Origin: Streptomyces sp. NBC_00390
Lineage (GTDB): Bacteria > Actinomycetota > Actinomycetes > Streptomycetales > Streptomycetaceae
Length of the DNA: 64,000 nucleotides
NCBI RefSeq assembly: GCF_036057275.1
Contig: NZ_CP107945.1
Span: forward strand, 3,410,001-3,474,000
Direction: 5' to 3'
In this document: positions 7,666 to 16,926 of the stretch, in pieces
How the letters are laid out: every line of letters starts with the position of its first letter
Position numbering within the stretch: position 1 is the stretch's first letter
Notes under the pieces: model-generated
Database searches by the model: none
Told to the model about the DNA's origin: nothing
The model's input: only the letters and a program-made list of their open reading frames with translations
Program-made: the position numbers and the translations under genes

Positions 7666-8694
7666 ATGGACCACACAACCGCTGACCGTCCCGCCCTGCT
7701 GCTGGCGATGGGCCCGGGCATCGCCGAACGGCTGTTCACCGACCGCCACCTCGACCGTCTCACCGCGCTCACCCGCACCGACCCGCGTCGGATCGCCCAC
7801 GACCTGACCGCTCCCGAGCCGGCCCTGGCCGCCGCCCTCGCCGACGCCGAGGTGCTGCTGACCTGCTGGGGCGCACCCGCCCTCACCGCCGAGGTGCTGG
7901 CCGAAGCTCCCCGACTGCGCGCGGTCGTCCACGCAGCGGGAAGCGTCAAGCACCATGTGACCGACGCCTGTTGGAAGCGGGGCATCGCCGTCGCGTCGGC
8001 GGCGGCGGCCAACTCGCTGCCCGTCGCGGAGTACACGCTGGCCGCCATCCTGCTCGCCGGGAAGCGGGTCCTGCACTCGGCCCAGCGGTACGGGCAACTG
8101 CAGGCCCGGCACGACTGGCACCCGGAGTTCGAGGACGCCGGCAACTACGGACGTACGGTCGGGGTCGTCGGCGCCTCGCGTGTCGGGCGGCGCGTGATCG
8201 AGCTGCTGCGCCCGTTCGATCTGCAGGTTCTGCTGTACGACCCGTATGTCGGTGCCGCCGAGGCCAGCGCGCTCGGCGTCCTGCGCACCGAGCTGGACGA
8301 GCTCTGCGCCCGCGCGGACATCGTCACCGTGCATGCCCCTGAGCTGCCGGCCACCCGCCATATGATCGGCGCCTGGCAGCTGGGGCTGATGCGGGACGGG
8401 GCAACCTTGATCAACACCGCACGCGGCTCCCTGGTCGACGAGGACGCGCTGCTCAGCGAGGTGGTCGCGGGCCGGCTGGATGCCGTGCTGGATGTGACCG
8501 ATCCCGAACTGCCGCCGCCCGGCTCGCCGTTGTACAGCCTGCCGAATGTGCTGCTCACCCCGCACATCGCCGGCTCACTGGGCGGCGAGCTGCACCGGCT
8601 GGCCGATCACGCGCTGGACGAGGTGGAGCGGTTCGCGGCCGGCCTGCCGTTCGCCGACCCGGTCCAGCCGGCCGCGCTGGGTTACTCGGCCTGA
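7666..8694 (+). CDS. D-isomer-specific 2-hydroxyacid dehydrogenase family protein
   Basis: A 342-aa member of the NAD-dependent D-2-hydroxyacid dehydrogenase family. The catalytic Arg (NTARGSLVDEDAL) and His (LLTPHIAGSLGG) are present, with the Glu in the DPELPPPGSPLY segment. The nucleotide loop reads GVVGASRVGRRV, so the central Gly of G-x-G-x-x-G is Ser; cofactor binding may be altered. A good ribosome site (AAAGAGGAG) precedes the ATG at 7666. The substrate is unknown; relatives in Streptomyces often sit with sugar-uptake genes, which are absent here apart from a possible ROK remnant upstream. Confidence 0.9.
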   Translation: MDHTTADRPALLLAMGPGIAERLFTDRHLDRLTALTRTDPRRIAHDLTAPEPALAAALADAEVLLTCWGAPALTAEVLAEAPRLRAVVHAAGSVKHHVTDACWKRGIAVASAAAANSLPVAEYTLAAILLAGKRVLHSAQRYGQLQARHDWHPEFEDAGNYGRTVGVVGASRVGRRVIELLRPFDLQVLLYDPYVGAAEASALGVLRTELDELCARADIVTVHAPELPATRHMIGAWQLGLMRDGATLINTARGSLVDEDALLSEVVAGRLDAVLDVTDPELPPPGSPLYSLPNVLLTPHIAGSLGGELHRLADHALDEVERFAAGLPFADPVQPAALGYSA

Positions 8695-8755
8695 CCCGGC
8701 AGGAGGGGTGAACATCACTAAAATGGACGTATCCCATCGAATGCGGGGAGACGCC

Positions 8756-9445
8756 ATGAAGTTCGTACAGCTAGTTGAATACAGGACCACAAAGCCCGAA
8801 GACATGAACACGCTCATGGACAGGTGGGCCGAGGCGACCCAGGGCAAGCGGACCGCCAGCCACACCCTCACCGGCAGGGACCGCTCCGACGCGTCCCACT
8901 ACGTCGAGATAGTCGAGTTCGACTCGTACGAGAAAGCGATGAAGAACTCGCACCTCCCGGAGACCGAGAAGGCCTTCCAGGAGATGGTGGCCCTGTGCGA
9001 CGGCATGCCGTCCTTCACCGACCTCGATGTGGTCCGGGACGAGCAGATGAACGCGGCAACCGCCCGCCGCTGCTTCCACGAGATCATCGTCGGCGGCAAC
9101 CTGGACGGGGTGGACGAGGTCTTCGCCGCCGACTACCGGGACCACGACATCAGCAAGGACGAGCCCGGGATCGGCAGGCAGAGCATCAAGCAGGACATCA
9201 AGGGCTGGCGCGACGCCTTCGATTTCCACTTCGACCTCGACCGCCAGGTGACCGAAGGCGACGACGTGGTGACTCTGTGGACCTGGCACGGCACGCACAA
9301 GGGTGACTTCCAGGGCATCGCCCCCACCGGCAAGCAGTGCACGATGACCGGTACCACGGTCTTCCGCTTCGAGGACGCGGTGATCAAGGAAGGCTGGTGG
9401 CACTACGACGCCCTGCACCTGATGCGGCAGCTCGGCGCGTTCTGA
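8756..9445 (+). CDS. Fusion of an alpha/beta-barrel-like domain and a SnoaL-like domain
   Basis: A 229-aa two-part protein. Residues 1-95 look like a dimeric alpha/beta barrel (FVQLVEYRT, HYVEIVEFDSYEKAMKN). Residues 98-229 fit the NTF2-like SnoaL/ester-cyclase fold: FHEIIVGGNLDGVDEVFAAD, then TLWTWHGTHKGDFQGIAPTG, and the ending WWHYDALHLMRQLG. SnoaL-type domains act on polyketides or other small molecules, but many members have no known function. The ATG at 8756 has GGGGAG 6 nt before it. No biosynthetic genes are near, so its substrate is open. Confidence 0.82.
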   Translation: MKFVQLVEYRTTKPEDMNTLMDRWAEATQGKRTASHTLTGRDRSDASHYVEIVEFDSYEKAMKNSHLPETEKAFQEMVALCDGMPSFTDLDVVRDEQMNAATARRCFHEIIVGGNLDGVDEVFAADYRDHDISKDEPGIGRQSIKQDIKGWRDAFDFHFDLDRQVTEGDDVVTLWTWHGTHKGDFQGIAPTGKQCTMTGTTVFRFEDAVIKEGWWHYDALHLMRQLGAF

Positions 9446-9512
9446 CCACCGCGCACGACTCGCTGCTGCCGGACGACGACGGCGCGACTCACTGCGGTGT
9501 CGTCCGTACGGC

Positions 9513-9554
9513 GAAGGCCCCTGCTCCCGCACGCAGCGGGGAACAGGGGCCTTC
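9513..9554 (-). terminator. Terminator after groEL1
   Basis: Arms GAAGGCCCCTG (9513-9523) and CAGGGGCCTTC (9544-9554) are perfect 11-bp complements, and the loop can pair further (TCCC with GGGA). The hairpin lies 18 bp beyond the groEL stop. Confidence 0.85.
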
Positions 9555-9571
9555 ACGCGAGCCCTACGGCA

Positions 9572-11203
<1,632 letters not shown>

Positions 11204-11221
11204 TCAAGTCCTCTCAAAGAA

Positions 11222-11268
11222 CTGCGCCCCTCGCCGCCCGGCAATCAGCGGGGTGACCAGGGGCGCAG
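11222..11268 (-). other. Stem-loop in groES-groEL1 gap, groEL-proximal
   Basis: Arms CTGCGCCCCT (11222-11231) and AGGGGCGCAG (11259-11268) are perfect 10-bp complements. The loop of 27 nt can pair internally. The structure sits just ahead of the groEL1 leader and could stabilise or process the mRNA. Confidence 0.65.
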
Positions 11269-11295
11269 CTCAAAGCCGATCTGGGTGCGGAGCTT

Positions 11296-11318
11296 TCTGG
11301 GGGCTGGATGCCCCCAGA
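11296..11318 (-). terminator. Attenuator-like hairpin right after groES
   Basis: Arms TCTGGGGGC (11296-11304) and GCCCCCAGA (11310-11318) with a 5-nt loop form a compact hairpin 8 bp past the groES stop, followed by AAAGCT on the transcribed strand. It could partly terminate, leaving more groES than groEL1 message. Confidence 0.65.
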
Positions 11319-11325
11319 CCCTCGC

Positions 11326-11634
11326 TTACTTCTCGACGATCGCGAGCACGTCGCGGGCCGAGAGGACGAGGTACTCCTCGCCGCTGTACTTCACTTCGGT
11401 GCCGCCGTACTTGCTGTACAGCACGATGTCGCCGGTCTTGACGTCGAGCGGCAGGCGCTCGCCGTTCTCGAAACGGCCCGGGCCCACGGCCAGGACGACG
11501 CCCTCCTGGGGCTTCTCCTTGGCGGTGTCCGGAATGACCAGGCCAGAGGCCGTGGTCTGCTCGGCGTCGAGCGGCTGGACCACAATGCGGTCCTCGAGCG
11601 GCTTGATGGCAACCTTGGAGCTGGTGGTCGTCAC
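11326..11634 (-). CDS. groES: Co-chaperonin GroES
   Basis: A 102-aa Hsp10. The heptamer caps the GroEL ring. The sequence has the standard order: [16 protein letters not shown], the mobile loop around [17 protein letters not shown], the dome and the ending [15 protein letters not shown]. The ATG at 11634 is 101 bp inside the nearest CIRCE element. It is the first gene of the groES-groEL1 heat-shock operon. Confidence 0.97.
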   Translation of the reverse strand: MTTTSSKVAIKPLEDRIVVQPLDAEQTTASGLVIPDTAKEKPQEGVVLAVGPGRFENGERLPLDVKTGDIVLYSKYGGTEVKYSGEEYLVLSARDVLAIVEK

Positions 11635-11734
11635 GATCCGACCTCCCCCTTCGGAGATCTCACGGGGTTTGACTGTCTGAGGTGGCGACCAGGTCGATCC
11701 GTCGTCGCGGGTGCCGGACCTGCCCGTCGCTGTG

Positions 11735-11761
11735 TTGGCACTCTCCGGTGGGGAGTGCCAG
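11735..11761. promoter_or_regulatory. CIRCE operator 1 (HrcA site)
   Basis: TTGGCACTC (11735-11743), 9 nt, GAGTGCCAG (11753-11761). This matches the CIRCE consensus TTAGCACTC-N9-GAGTGCTAA with two changes. HrcA represses groES transcription by binding CIRCE; this copy lies downstream of the probable -10. Confidence 0.9.
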
Positions 11762-11766
11762 AGCCG

Positions 11767-11796
11767 AGACTATGACCGCGGTTAGCACTCGGTCAA
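11767..11796 (-). promoter_or_regulatory. Probable groES promoter
   Basis: On the minus strand TTGACC (11796-11791) is followed after about 16-18 nt by CATAGT/TAGTCT (11774-11767), a good match to the Streptomyces housekeeping promoter. The -35 lies within the spacer of CIRCE 2, and CIRCE 1 covers the start region, so HrcA would block it at both ends. Confidence 0.65.
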
Positions 11797-11808
11797 GCGG
11801 AGTGCCAA
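11782..11808. promoter_or_regulatory. CIRCE operator 2 (HrcA site)
   Basis: TTAGCACTC (11782-11790), 9 nt, GAGTGCCAA (11800-11808). It differs from the consensus at one position. The centres of the two CIRCE elements are 47 bp apart, close to four and a half helical turns. Confidence 0.92.
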
Positions 11809-11940
11809 TGTGGTCGTCCGCGTCGATCGGGTCTCGATGCGGACAACGCCGCAGCAGGTGCCCCGGTTCCGGACGCGGCCGGGTCTCCCTGAGCCGCCAC
11901 CGGCCACCCCCGTTCGGCGCAGGCGGCCGGTATCCCTGAC

Positions 11941-13026
11941 TCAGACGTAGTCCTCGAGCTTCGCCACCGCGTAGCCCCTCGCGGTCACCGTCTTCATGAC
12001 CCGCCGGATCAGGTCGGGCATGGCCGCCTTCCACTCCGCCTTGCCCCGGAAGTGCGTGAGGATGATGTCGCCGGGGTGCAGGTCCCGGTCCCACTCGCGC
12101 CATTCCATGTGATCGGGGAACGCCTCCGCCGCCCACAGCGGCACGGCCTTGATCCCGCAGGACTTGGCGGCGCGCAAGGTGTTCTCGTTGTAGTTGCCGT
12201 ACGGCGGACGGAACAGCCGGGGCAGCGTGCCGTACCGCTCCTCGAGCTTGTCCTGCTGGCCGCAGATCTCCCGCAGCTGCTTCTTGTAGGAAAGCCCGGG
12301 CAGATAAGGGTGGGTGAGCGTGTGGTTCTGCAGGGAGACCCCGGCGTCCTGCATCTTCTTGAAGTAGCCGTAGTCGCCCTGGATCACGTAGTCGCTGAGG
12401 AAGGCGCTGTACGGGATCTGCAGTTCGGTCATCATCTTGATCAGCTCGGGGTCCTTCTCGGCACCGTCGTCGATCGTCAGGAAGACGACCTTCTCCTCGG
12501 TGGGGACGGTGGTGAAGACGGGCGGCAGGCCTTCCATGCCACCGTCGACCTCGAAGCCCTTGCGAGTGGTGATCCTGGGCTTGACGTCGGGCGGCGGCGG
12601 CGCGGCGAGCGGGGCGCGCTCCAGCCCCCACTTCTTGGCAGCTGCGGCGCGGGCCTTCTGCTGGCGCTTGACCTTCTGCACATACGAGGCGAGCGCCCCG
12701 GCCGCACCGGGTTCACCCGGCCGTGCGGCCTCCTCCCGGGCACCCTTCCCGGCCTCCTTCCGTGCCCCCTTCTCAGCCCTTTCCCGGGACGCCTTCTCAG
12801 CCTCCTTCCGTACCCCCTCCCTGGACCCCTTCTCCGCTCGCTGTCCGTCCTGCTGCCCGGCAGCGGGCCCGGCGGCGGGCGCAGCGGGCCGCGAGGCACC
12901 GGCATCCGCCTGCTTCCCTGCGCCCTCTGCCGCACAGCCGGAGCCGACGGCGGCGACAAGCAGCGCGGCCAGAACCGCGCGACCCCGAAATGCTTTTACT
13001 TTTACCTTTTGTCGTACTAGCTGCAT
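11941..13026 (-). CDS. Secreted polysaccharide deacetylase with charged linker
   Basis: A 361-aa NodB-type deacetylase that would remove acetyl groups from extracellular polysaccharide or peptidoglycan. An N-terminal hydrophobic signal (GRAVLAALLVAAVGSGC) may be a lipoprotein signal, though Gly at -3 is atypical. Residues 40-110 form a Glu/Lys/Arg/Ala-rich linker. The catalytic domain has motif 1 TIDDG (about 183-187), motif 2 HTLTHP (about 233), motif 3 RPPYGN (about 270) and ILTHF near the end, so the metal site is complete. The ATG at 13026 starts just before the signal. It ends 132 bp from CIRCE 2 and is unlikely to belong to the chaperonin operon. Confidence 0.88.
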   Translation of the reverse strand: MQLVRQKVKVKAFRGRAVLAALLVAAVGSGCAAEGAGKQADAGASRPAAPAAGPAAGQQDGQRAEKGSREGVRKEAEKASRERAEKGARKEAGKGAREEAARPGEPGAAGALASYVQKVKRQQKARAAAAKKWGLERAPLAAPPPPDVKPRITTRKGFEVDGGMEGLPPVFTTVPTEEKVVFLTIDDGAEKDPELIKMMTELQIPYSAFLSDYVIQGDYGYFKKMQDAGVSLQNHTLTHPYLPGLSYKKQLREICGQQDKLEERYGTLPRLFRPPYGNYNENTLRAAKSCGIKAVPLWAAEAFPDHMEWREWDRDLHPGDIILTHFRGKAEWKAAMPDLIRRVMKTVTARGYAVAKLEDYV

Positions 13027-13116
13027 GGCGTCGCATCCTGTCAGCGCAACGCCCGCGCACCGGGCCGACACCGCCACCGCGGGCGCACCATCCCCCGCCT
13101 GGCCCACAATGGCCCG

Positions 13117-14307
13117 GTGAACGACCTTGATCCGCCCGCCGCCGATCTGGCCGCCTTCGCCGCCCTCCGCACCGAGGAGGGCCGGGCACTGCTGGCCGGC
13201 CTGGACTCCTACGACCCCGCCCAGGAGCTGGCCGTCGCCACCCGGCTGCGCCGCGAGCACCCGGCCGACCTGGTCTCGGCGGCGCTCGGGCAGGCCCGGC
13301 TGCGGCAGCGCGCGGTGGCGAAGTTCGGCGCCGAGGACGCCCGCCGGATGTTCTTCACCCCGAACGGCGTCGAGCAGTCCACCCGACGCTCGGTCGCCGA
13401 CTACCGCGCCGGACGCTTCGCCGCCACCGGGGTACGCAGCGTCGCGGACCTGTGCAGCGGCATCGGCGGTGACGCGCTCGCCCTCGCCCGCGCGGGCATC
13501 TCGGTACTCGCCGTCGACCGGGACCCGCTGACCGCCGCCGTAGCCCGCGCGAACGCCGAGGAGCTGGGCCTCGCGGACCTGATCGACGTGCGCTGCGCCG
13601 ATGTCACGGAGATCGACACGGCCGCGTACGACGCGGTGTTCGTGGACCCGGCCCGGCGCGGCGGCCGGGGCCGGATCTTCGACCCGGAGGCGTACTCCCC
13701 GTCCCTGTCCTGGGCGATCGGTGCCGCCCGCACCCGCCCGCACGCCGCCCTCAAGATCGCCCCCGGCATCCCGCACGAGACCGTCCCGGACGAGGCGGAG
13801 GCGGAGTGGATCTCGGACGGCGGCGACGTGAAGGAGGCGGTGCTCTGGTTCGGTACGGCTCCGGGCACGGTACGGGCGACACTGCTGCCGGGCCCGCACA
13901 CGCTGACCGGCCGGAACCTGCCGAATCCCGGGGTCCGCGAGGTGGGCCGTTACCTGTACGAGCCGGACGGCGCAGCCATCCGCGCCCACCTGGTCGCCGA
14001 GATCGCCGAGACGCTGGACGGCGGGCTGATCGACGAGACGATCGCGTACATCACCTCGGACGAGCTGCGCCCGACGCCCTATGCGAACGCATACGAGATC
14101 ACGGACCGACTCCACTTCAACCTGAAGAAGCTGAAGGCCCTGCTGCGGGAGCGCGAGGTCGGGCACCTGACGGTCAAGAAGCGCGGCTCCGCGGTGGAGC
14201 CTGAGGAACTGCGCCGCAAGGTGAAGCCGCAGGGGCCGAACGCGGCGACGGTGTTCCTGACGAGGGTGGCGGGGGCCCCGACGATGCTGGTGGGGCACCC
14301 GGCGTAG
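13117..14307 (+). CDS. Class I SAM methyltransferase with THUMP-like domain
   Basis: A 396-aa protein common in actinobacteria. The SAM-binding motif is VADLCSGIGGDALALA (about 110-125), followed by the acidic strand ISVLAVDRD and the VFVDPARRG loop typical of RNA or DNA methyltransferases. The C-terminal 100 residues (from about 300; LHFNLKKLKALLRER, HLTVKKRG) match the THUMP-like region of this family. The substrate is unproven; RNA is likely. It is divergent from the deacetylase with 90 bp between. Confidence 0.85.
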   Translation: MNDLDPPAADLAAFAALRTEEGRALLAGLDSYDPAQELAVATRLRREHPADLVSAALGQARLRQRAVAKFGAEDARRMFFTPNGVEQSTRRSVADYRAGRFAATGVRSVADLCSGIGGDALALARAGISVLAVDRDPLTAAVARANAEELGLADLIDVRCADVTEIDTAAYDAVFVDPARRGGRGRIFDPEAYSPSLSWAIGAARTRPHAALKIAPGIPHETVPDEAEAEWISDGGDVKEAVLWFGTAPGTVRATLLPGPHTLTGRNLPNPGVREVGRYLYEPDGAAIRAHLVAEIAETLDGGLIDETIAYITSDELRPTPYANAYEITDRLHFNLKKLKALLREREVGHLTVKKRGSAVEPEELRRKVKPQGPNAATVFLTRVAGAPTMLVGHPA

Positions 14308-14402
14308 CCGAGGTCACACCTTCCGCCTCCTTTGCAACAGCCAAGCTGTCAGGTGGAGTTGTTAGGGTGTCGAAAGCGTGCGCGAGGGGAGACGGGGACT
14401 TC

Positions 14403-14795
14403 ATGGCGGACAACGCGGACCTCAGCACATCCAGGGAGGACCTGACCCGGCTCGCCGACGACCTCGACGCGATGCAGCGTCATCTGGACGGCCAGGTCCG
14501 CCGGATGGACGCGATCGTCGACGGCATCGAGGCGGGCTGGAAAGGCGAGGCCGCCCGTGGGTACCGGGCGCTGCACCGGGGCGTCGCGGAGGACGCCGTA
14601 CGGATCCGGGAAACCCTCAAGCTCTTCGAGGCGGCCGTCCGCCTGGGCCGGGACGGGTTCACCCAACAGGACCTGGACACGCTCCAGGCCATCCGAGCGG
14701 TCCGGGCCGACGTCGACGTGGCGCAGGAGGCGCGCGAGCTGTCGGAGGGCACGGCTCCGCCGCCCGGGCCGCGCAGCTCCCTCGACGGACTCTGA
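14403..14795 (+). CDS. WXG100-family protein 1 (type VII-associated)
   Basis: A 130-aa helical-hairpin protein. The turn motif W-x-G is seen in AGWKGEAARGY, flanked by amphipathic helices (DLTRLADDLDAMQRHLDG and the RIRETLKLFEAAVRLG helix). WXG100 proteins are small partners or substrates of type VII (ESX) secretion. It is longer than the usual 100 residues because of a Pro-rich tail. The ATG at 14403 follows GGGGAC. It opens a co-directional run ending at 20162 that carries a polymorphic toxin, so it probably pairs with the toxin N-terminus for export. Confidence 0.82.
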   Translation: MADNADLSTSREDLTRLADDLDAMQRHLDGQVRRMDAIVDGIEAGWKGEAARGYRALHRGVAEDAVRIRETLKLFEAAVRLGRDGFTQQDLDTLQAIRAVRADVDVAQEARELSEGTAPPPGPRSSLDGL

Positions 14796-14895
14796 CCACC
14801 TCCCAGGACATCTCTCGTCCGGTACGTCCCGGGCCCCTCTCCGAACGCATCAGCGCACACACATGCGACCGACACAGCAGCTGGGGGATACAGCC

Positions 14896-15195
14896 GTGTC
14901 CGACGACCACATAGGCGTCAGCTTCACCACCCTGCGCAATCTGGCGCTGGAGCTCGAGGACATCCTGCGTCAGCTCAACCAGAACCTCGAGACGCTCTAC
15001 GACCGGACCGAGAAGGTGGTCCTGACCTGGAAGGGCGAGGCCCGCGACACCTTCGTCGACGAACTCGACAAGTGGGACCACGACATGCAGGACCTCCAGG
15101 CCGCCCAGGCCTGGCTCCATGAGGTCGTGACCACGGGGCACGCGAACTACGCGGAGGCGCACAGGGCCGTGCTGCGCGGGTGGGGGGCGGCCTGA
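14896..15195 (+). CDS. WXG100-family protein 2
   Basis: A 99-aa protein of typical WXG100 length. Helix 1 (TLRNLALELEDILRQLNQNL) leads to the turn TWKGEARDTF, then helix 2 (WDHDMQDLQAAQAWLHEV). I chose the GTG at 14896 because GGGGGA lies 8 nt upstream; an ATG at 14863 would add 11 residues. The stop overlaps the toxin start by one base (TGATG), which implies translational coupling and a one-to-one partnership with the toxin. Confidence 0.85.
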   Translation: MSDDHIGVSFTTLRNLALELEDILRQLNQNLETLYDRTEKVVLTWKGEARDTFVDELDKWDHDMQDLQAAQAWLHEVVTTGHANYAEAHRAVLRGWGAA

Positions 15196-16913
15196 TGGGC
15201 ACACCGCCTTCCCCGCCCCCGCAGAACGGCACCATCGACGTCAAACCGTCCGACCTGCACCGTGTCTCCGGCGGGTTCGCGGTCCAGCAGCCGATGTACA
15301 GCCAGGCCGCCAAGACACTGGTCACCAAGCTGCAGCAGCACCCGGACGCCGGCGGCTACGGCACCGCGGCACAGGCTTTCGCCACCGCCTACGTCGAAGC
15401 GGGCAACAAGTTCCTCGACGTCTGGGCCAAGAGCGTGGTCAGCATCGGCGGCGCCGCCGTCGGCTTCGCCAGCACGGCCAACAACTACTCGAAGGCCGAG
15501 GCGGCCAACGACCCCACCGGCCAGAAGAAGCCCGTCGTCCAGGCACCGCCCCAGGTCATCGACAAGGCGCCCGACTACGGGCAGGTCCCGAACCTGAAGT
15601 GGGGCGACGACGACGGCGGCGACGGATGGCTGCGCAGCATCCTGGAGTGGATCCCCGAGGTCGTCCGGGACGCGTTCCGCCCGGTGCTCAAGCACGCCTT
15701 CCGCTGGGGCAAGGTCGCGGACGTCTATCCCTTTCCCCAGCAGCACTACCTCAACGACCTGTCCAAGGCCTGGCGGGACATGACGATCACGCTCTCGATG
15801 ACCGAGAGCGCGCTGACCGGCCAGGTCAGCAGCATCACCCAGCAGAGCAACAGCGAATGGCACGAGGCCATGCGGAAGTTCTGCAGCTCGCTGTGGGGCA
15901 CGTCGGCATGGGGCAAGTCCACCGCCGGCTACGAGTGGAAGCACGACAGCGCCTCGTCGACCACGGGTGCCACCCATCCCGTGATGACCGTGCTGTTCGA
16001 CACGGCCATGAAGATCAGCGATCTCCTGTACGACTTCGCCGAGGCCGCGGTGGACCTCAACGGCAAGGTCTGGGACATCTACATGAGGGCCGTACGCGAG
16101 GCGCTCGGCAAGATCGACCTCAGTGACGGCGTCGACGGCGAGGACGTGAAGGAGGGCGCCAAAGCGGTCGGGCGCTTCCTCAAGGGCCTGGCGAAAGGCG
16201 CCGCCGAGCTGAGCCTCGAGATCACGCTGAACATCGACAAGGCGGCCCTCAACTCCGTGGTCGAGGCGTACAACACCCGAGTGAACGGGCTGGTTCCCAA
16301 GCTCAAGGCCCTGATGGAACCGCTGAACGAGGCACACCGCGCCGCGCCCACATTCCGCGCGGAGGACGCCCGGGCCCAGGCGTTCGGGGCGAGGGCGCTC
16401 AACGAATTCAAGCAGCAGCCGCTCTACACCGTGCCGGGTGAGGACAAGGACAACCACTTCTATCCCGTCGACCTGGCGAACCAGGAAGGCGTGCACAACA
16501 GCCATGTGATCGACAAGCACGTGGGGCAGAGCGACGAGCAACTCCTGAACCGCCTCCGGGACCAGCCCACCATCACCGCGGCATCGACATTCCCGGACCT
16601 GGCCATCGCCCAGAAGGCGACCCAGGACGCCATGGACGAAATCGGGCCCGACGGGAGCAAGCCGGAGAACGCCGGCAAGCCGAACCTCGATGTGAACAAT
16701 CCCAAGAAGATCGAGAGGTGGCTTTCGGTACCCCGCCAGGACAATTCCATGCTCACGCTGGACCCGGTGGAATTCGACTATGCCACCGGCCGGACGGTGC
16801 CTGCCGGTTCGACGACGGCGAGCGATACGCACAGCGTCAAGGTGGTCCTCAAATACAAGAACGGAATCGACCCGCCGTACGTCGTCTACACTTCCATGCC
16901 GTCCAACCCCTAG
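15195..16913 (+). CDS. Polymorphic toxin with C-terminal RNase A-like domain
   Basis: A 572-aa protein with no classical signal peptide. Residues 1-110 are a helical WXG100-like export region; the middle (about 130-410) is helical with a Trp-rich part. The last 140 residues (about 430-572) resemble the bacterial RNase A-like toxin domain of CdiA proteins: SHVIDKHVGQSDEQLLNRLR, then TFPDLAIAQKATQDAM, and the final strands VKVVLKYKNG and YVVYTSMP. The His (in KHVG) and an Arg 11 residues later match the known His/Arg pair; the C-terminal Thr is kept but the usual Tyr two residues on is Met. Expected role: type VII export and RNA cleavage in competitors. Coupled to the WXG100 gene in front. Confidence 0.8.
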   Translation: MGTPPSPPPQNGTIDVKPSDLHRVSGGFAVQQPMYSQAAKTLVTKLQQHPDAGGYGTAAQAFATAYVEAGNKFLDVWAKSVVSIGGAAVGFASTANNYSKAEAANDPTGQKKPVVQAPPQVIDKAPDYGQVPNLKWGDDDGGDGWLRSILEWIPEVVRDAFRPVLKHAFRWGKVADVYPFPQQHYLNDLSKAWRDMTITLSMTESALTGQVSSITQQSNSEWHEAMRKFCSSLWGTSAWGKSTAGYEWKHDSASSTTGATHPVMTVLFDTAMKISDLLYDFAEAAVDLNGKVWDIYMRAVREALGKIDLSDGVDGEDVKEGAKAVGRFLKGLAKGAAELSLEITLNIDKAALNSVVEAYNTRVNGLVPKLKALMEPLNEAHRAAPTFRAEDARAQAFGARALNEFKQQPLYTVPGEDKDNHFYPVDLANQEGVHNSHVIDKHVGQSDEQLLNRLRDQPTITAASTFPDLAIAQKATQDAMDEIGPDGSKPENAGKPNLDVNNPKKIERWLSVPRQDNSMLTLDPVEFDYATGRTVPAGSTTASDTHSVKVVLKYKNGIDPPYVVYTSMPSNP

Positions 16914-16926
16914 CACAAGAGTGAGC

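Noticed and set aside
13027..14298. Extension of the deacetylase frame upstream to 785 codons
   Set aside because: The extra part is antisense to the methyltransferase gene, and the signal peptide begins at 13026.
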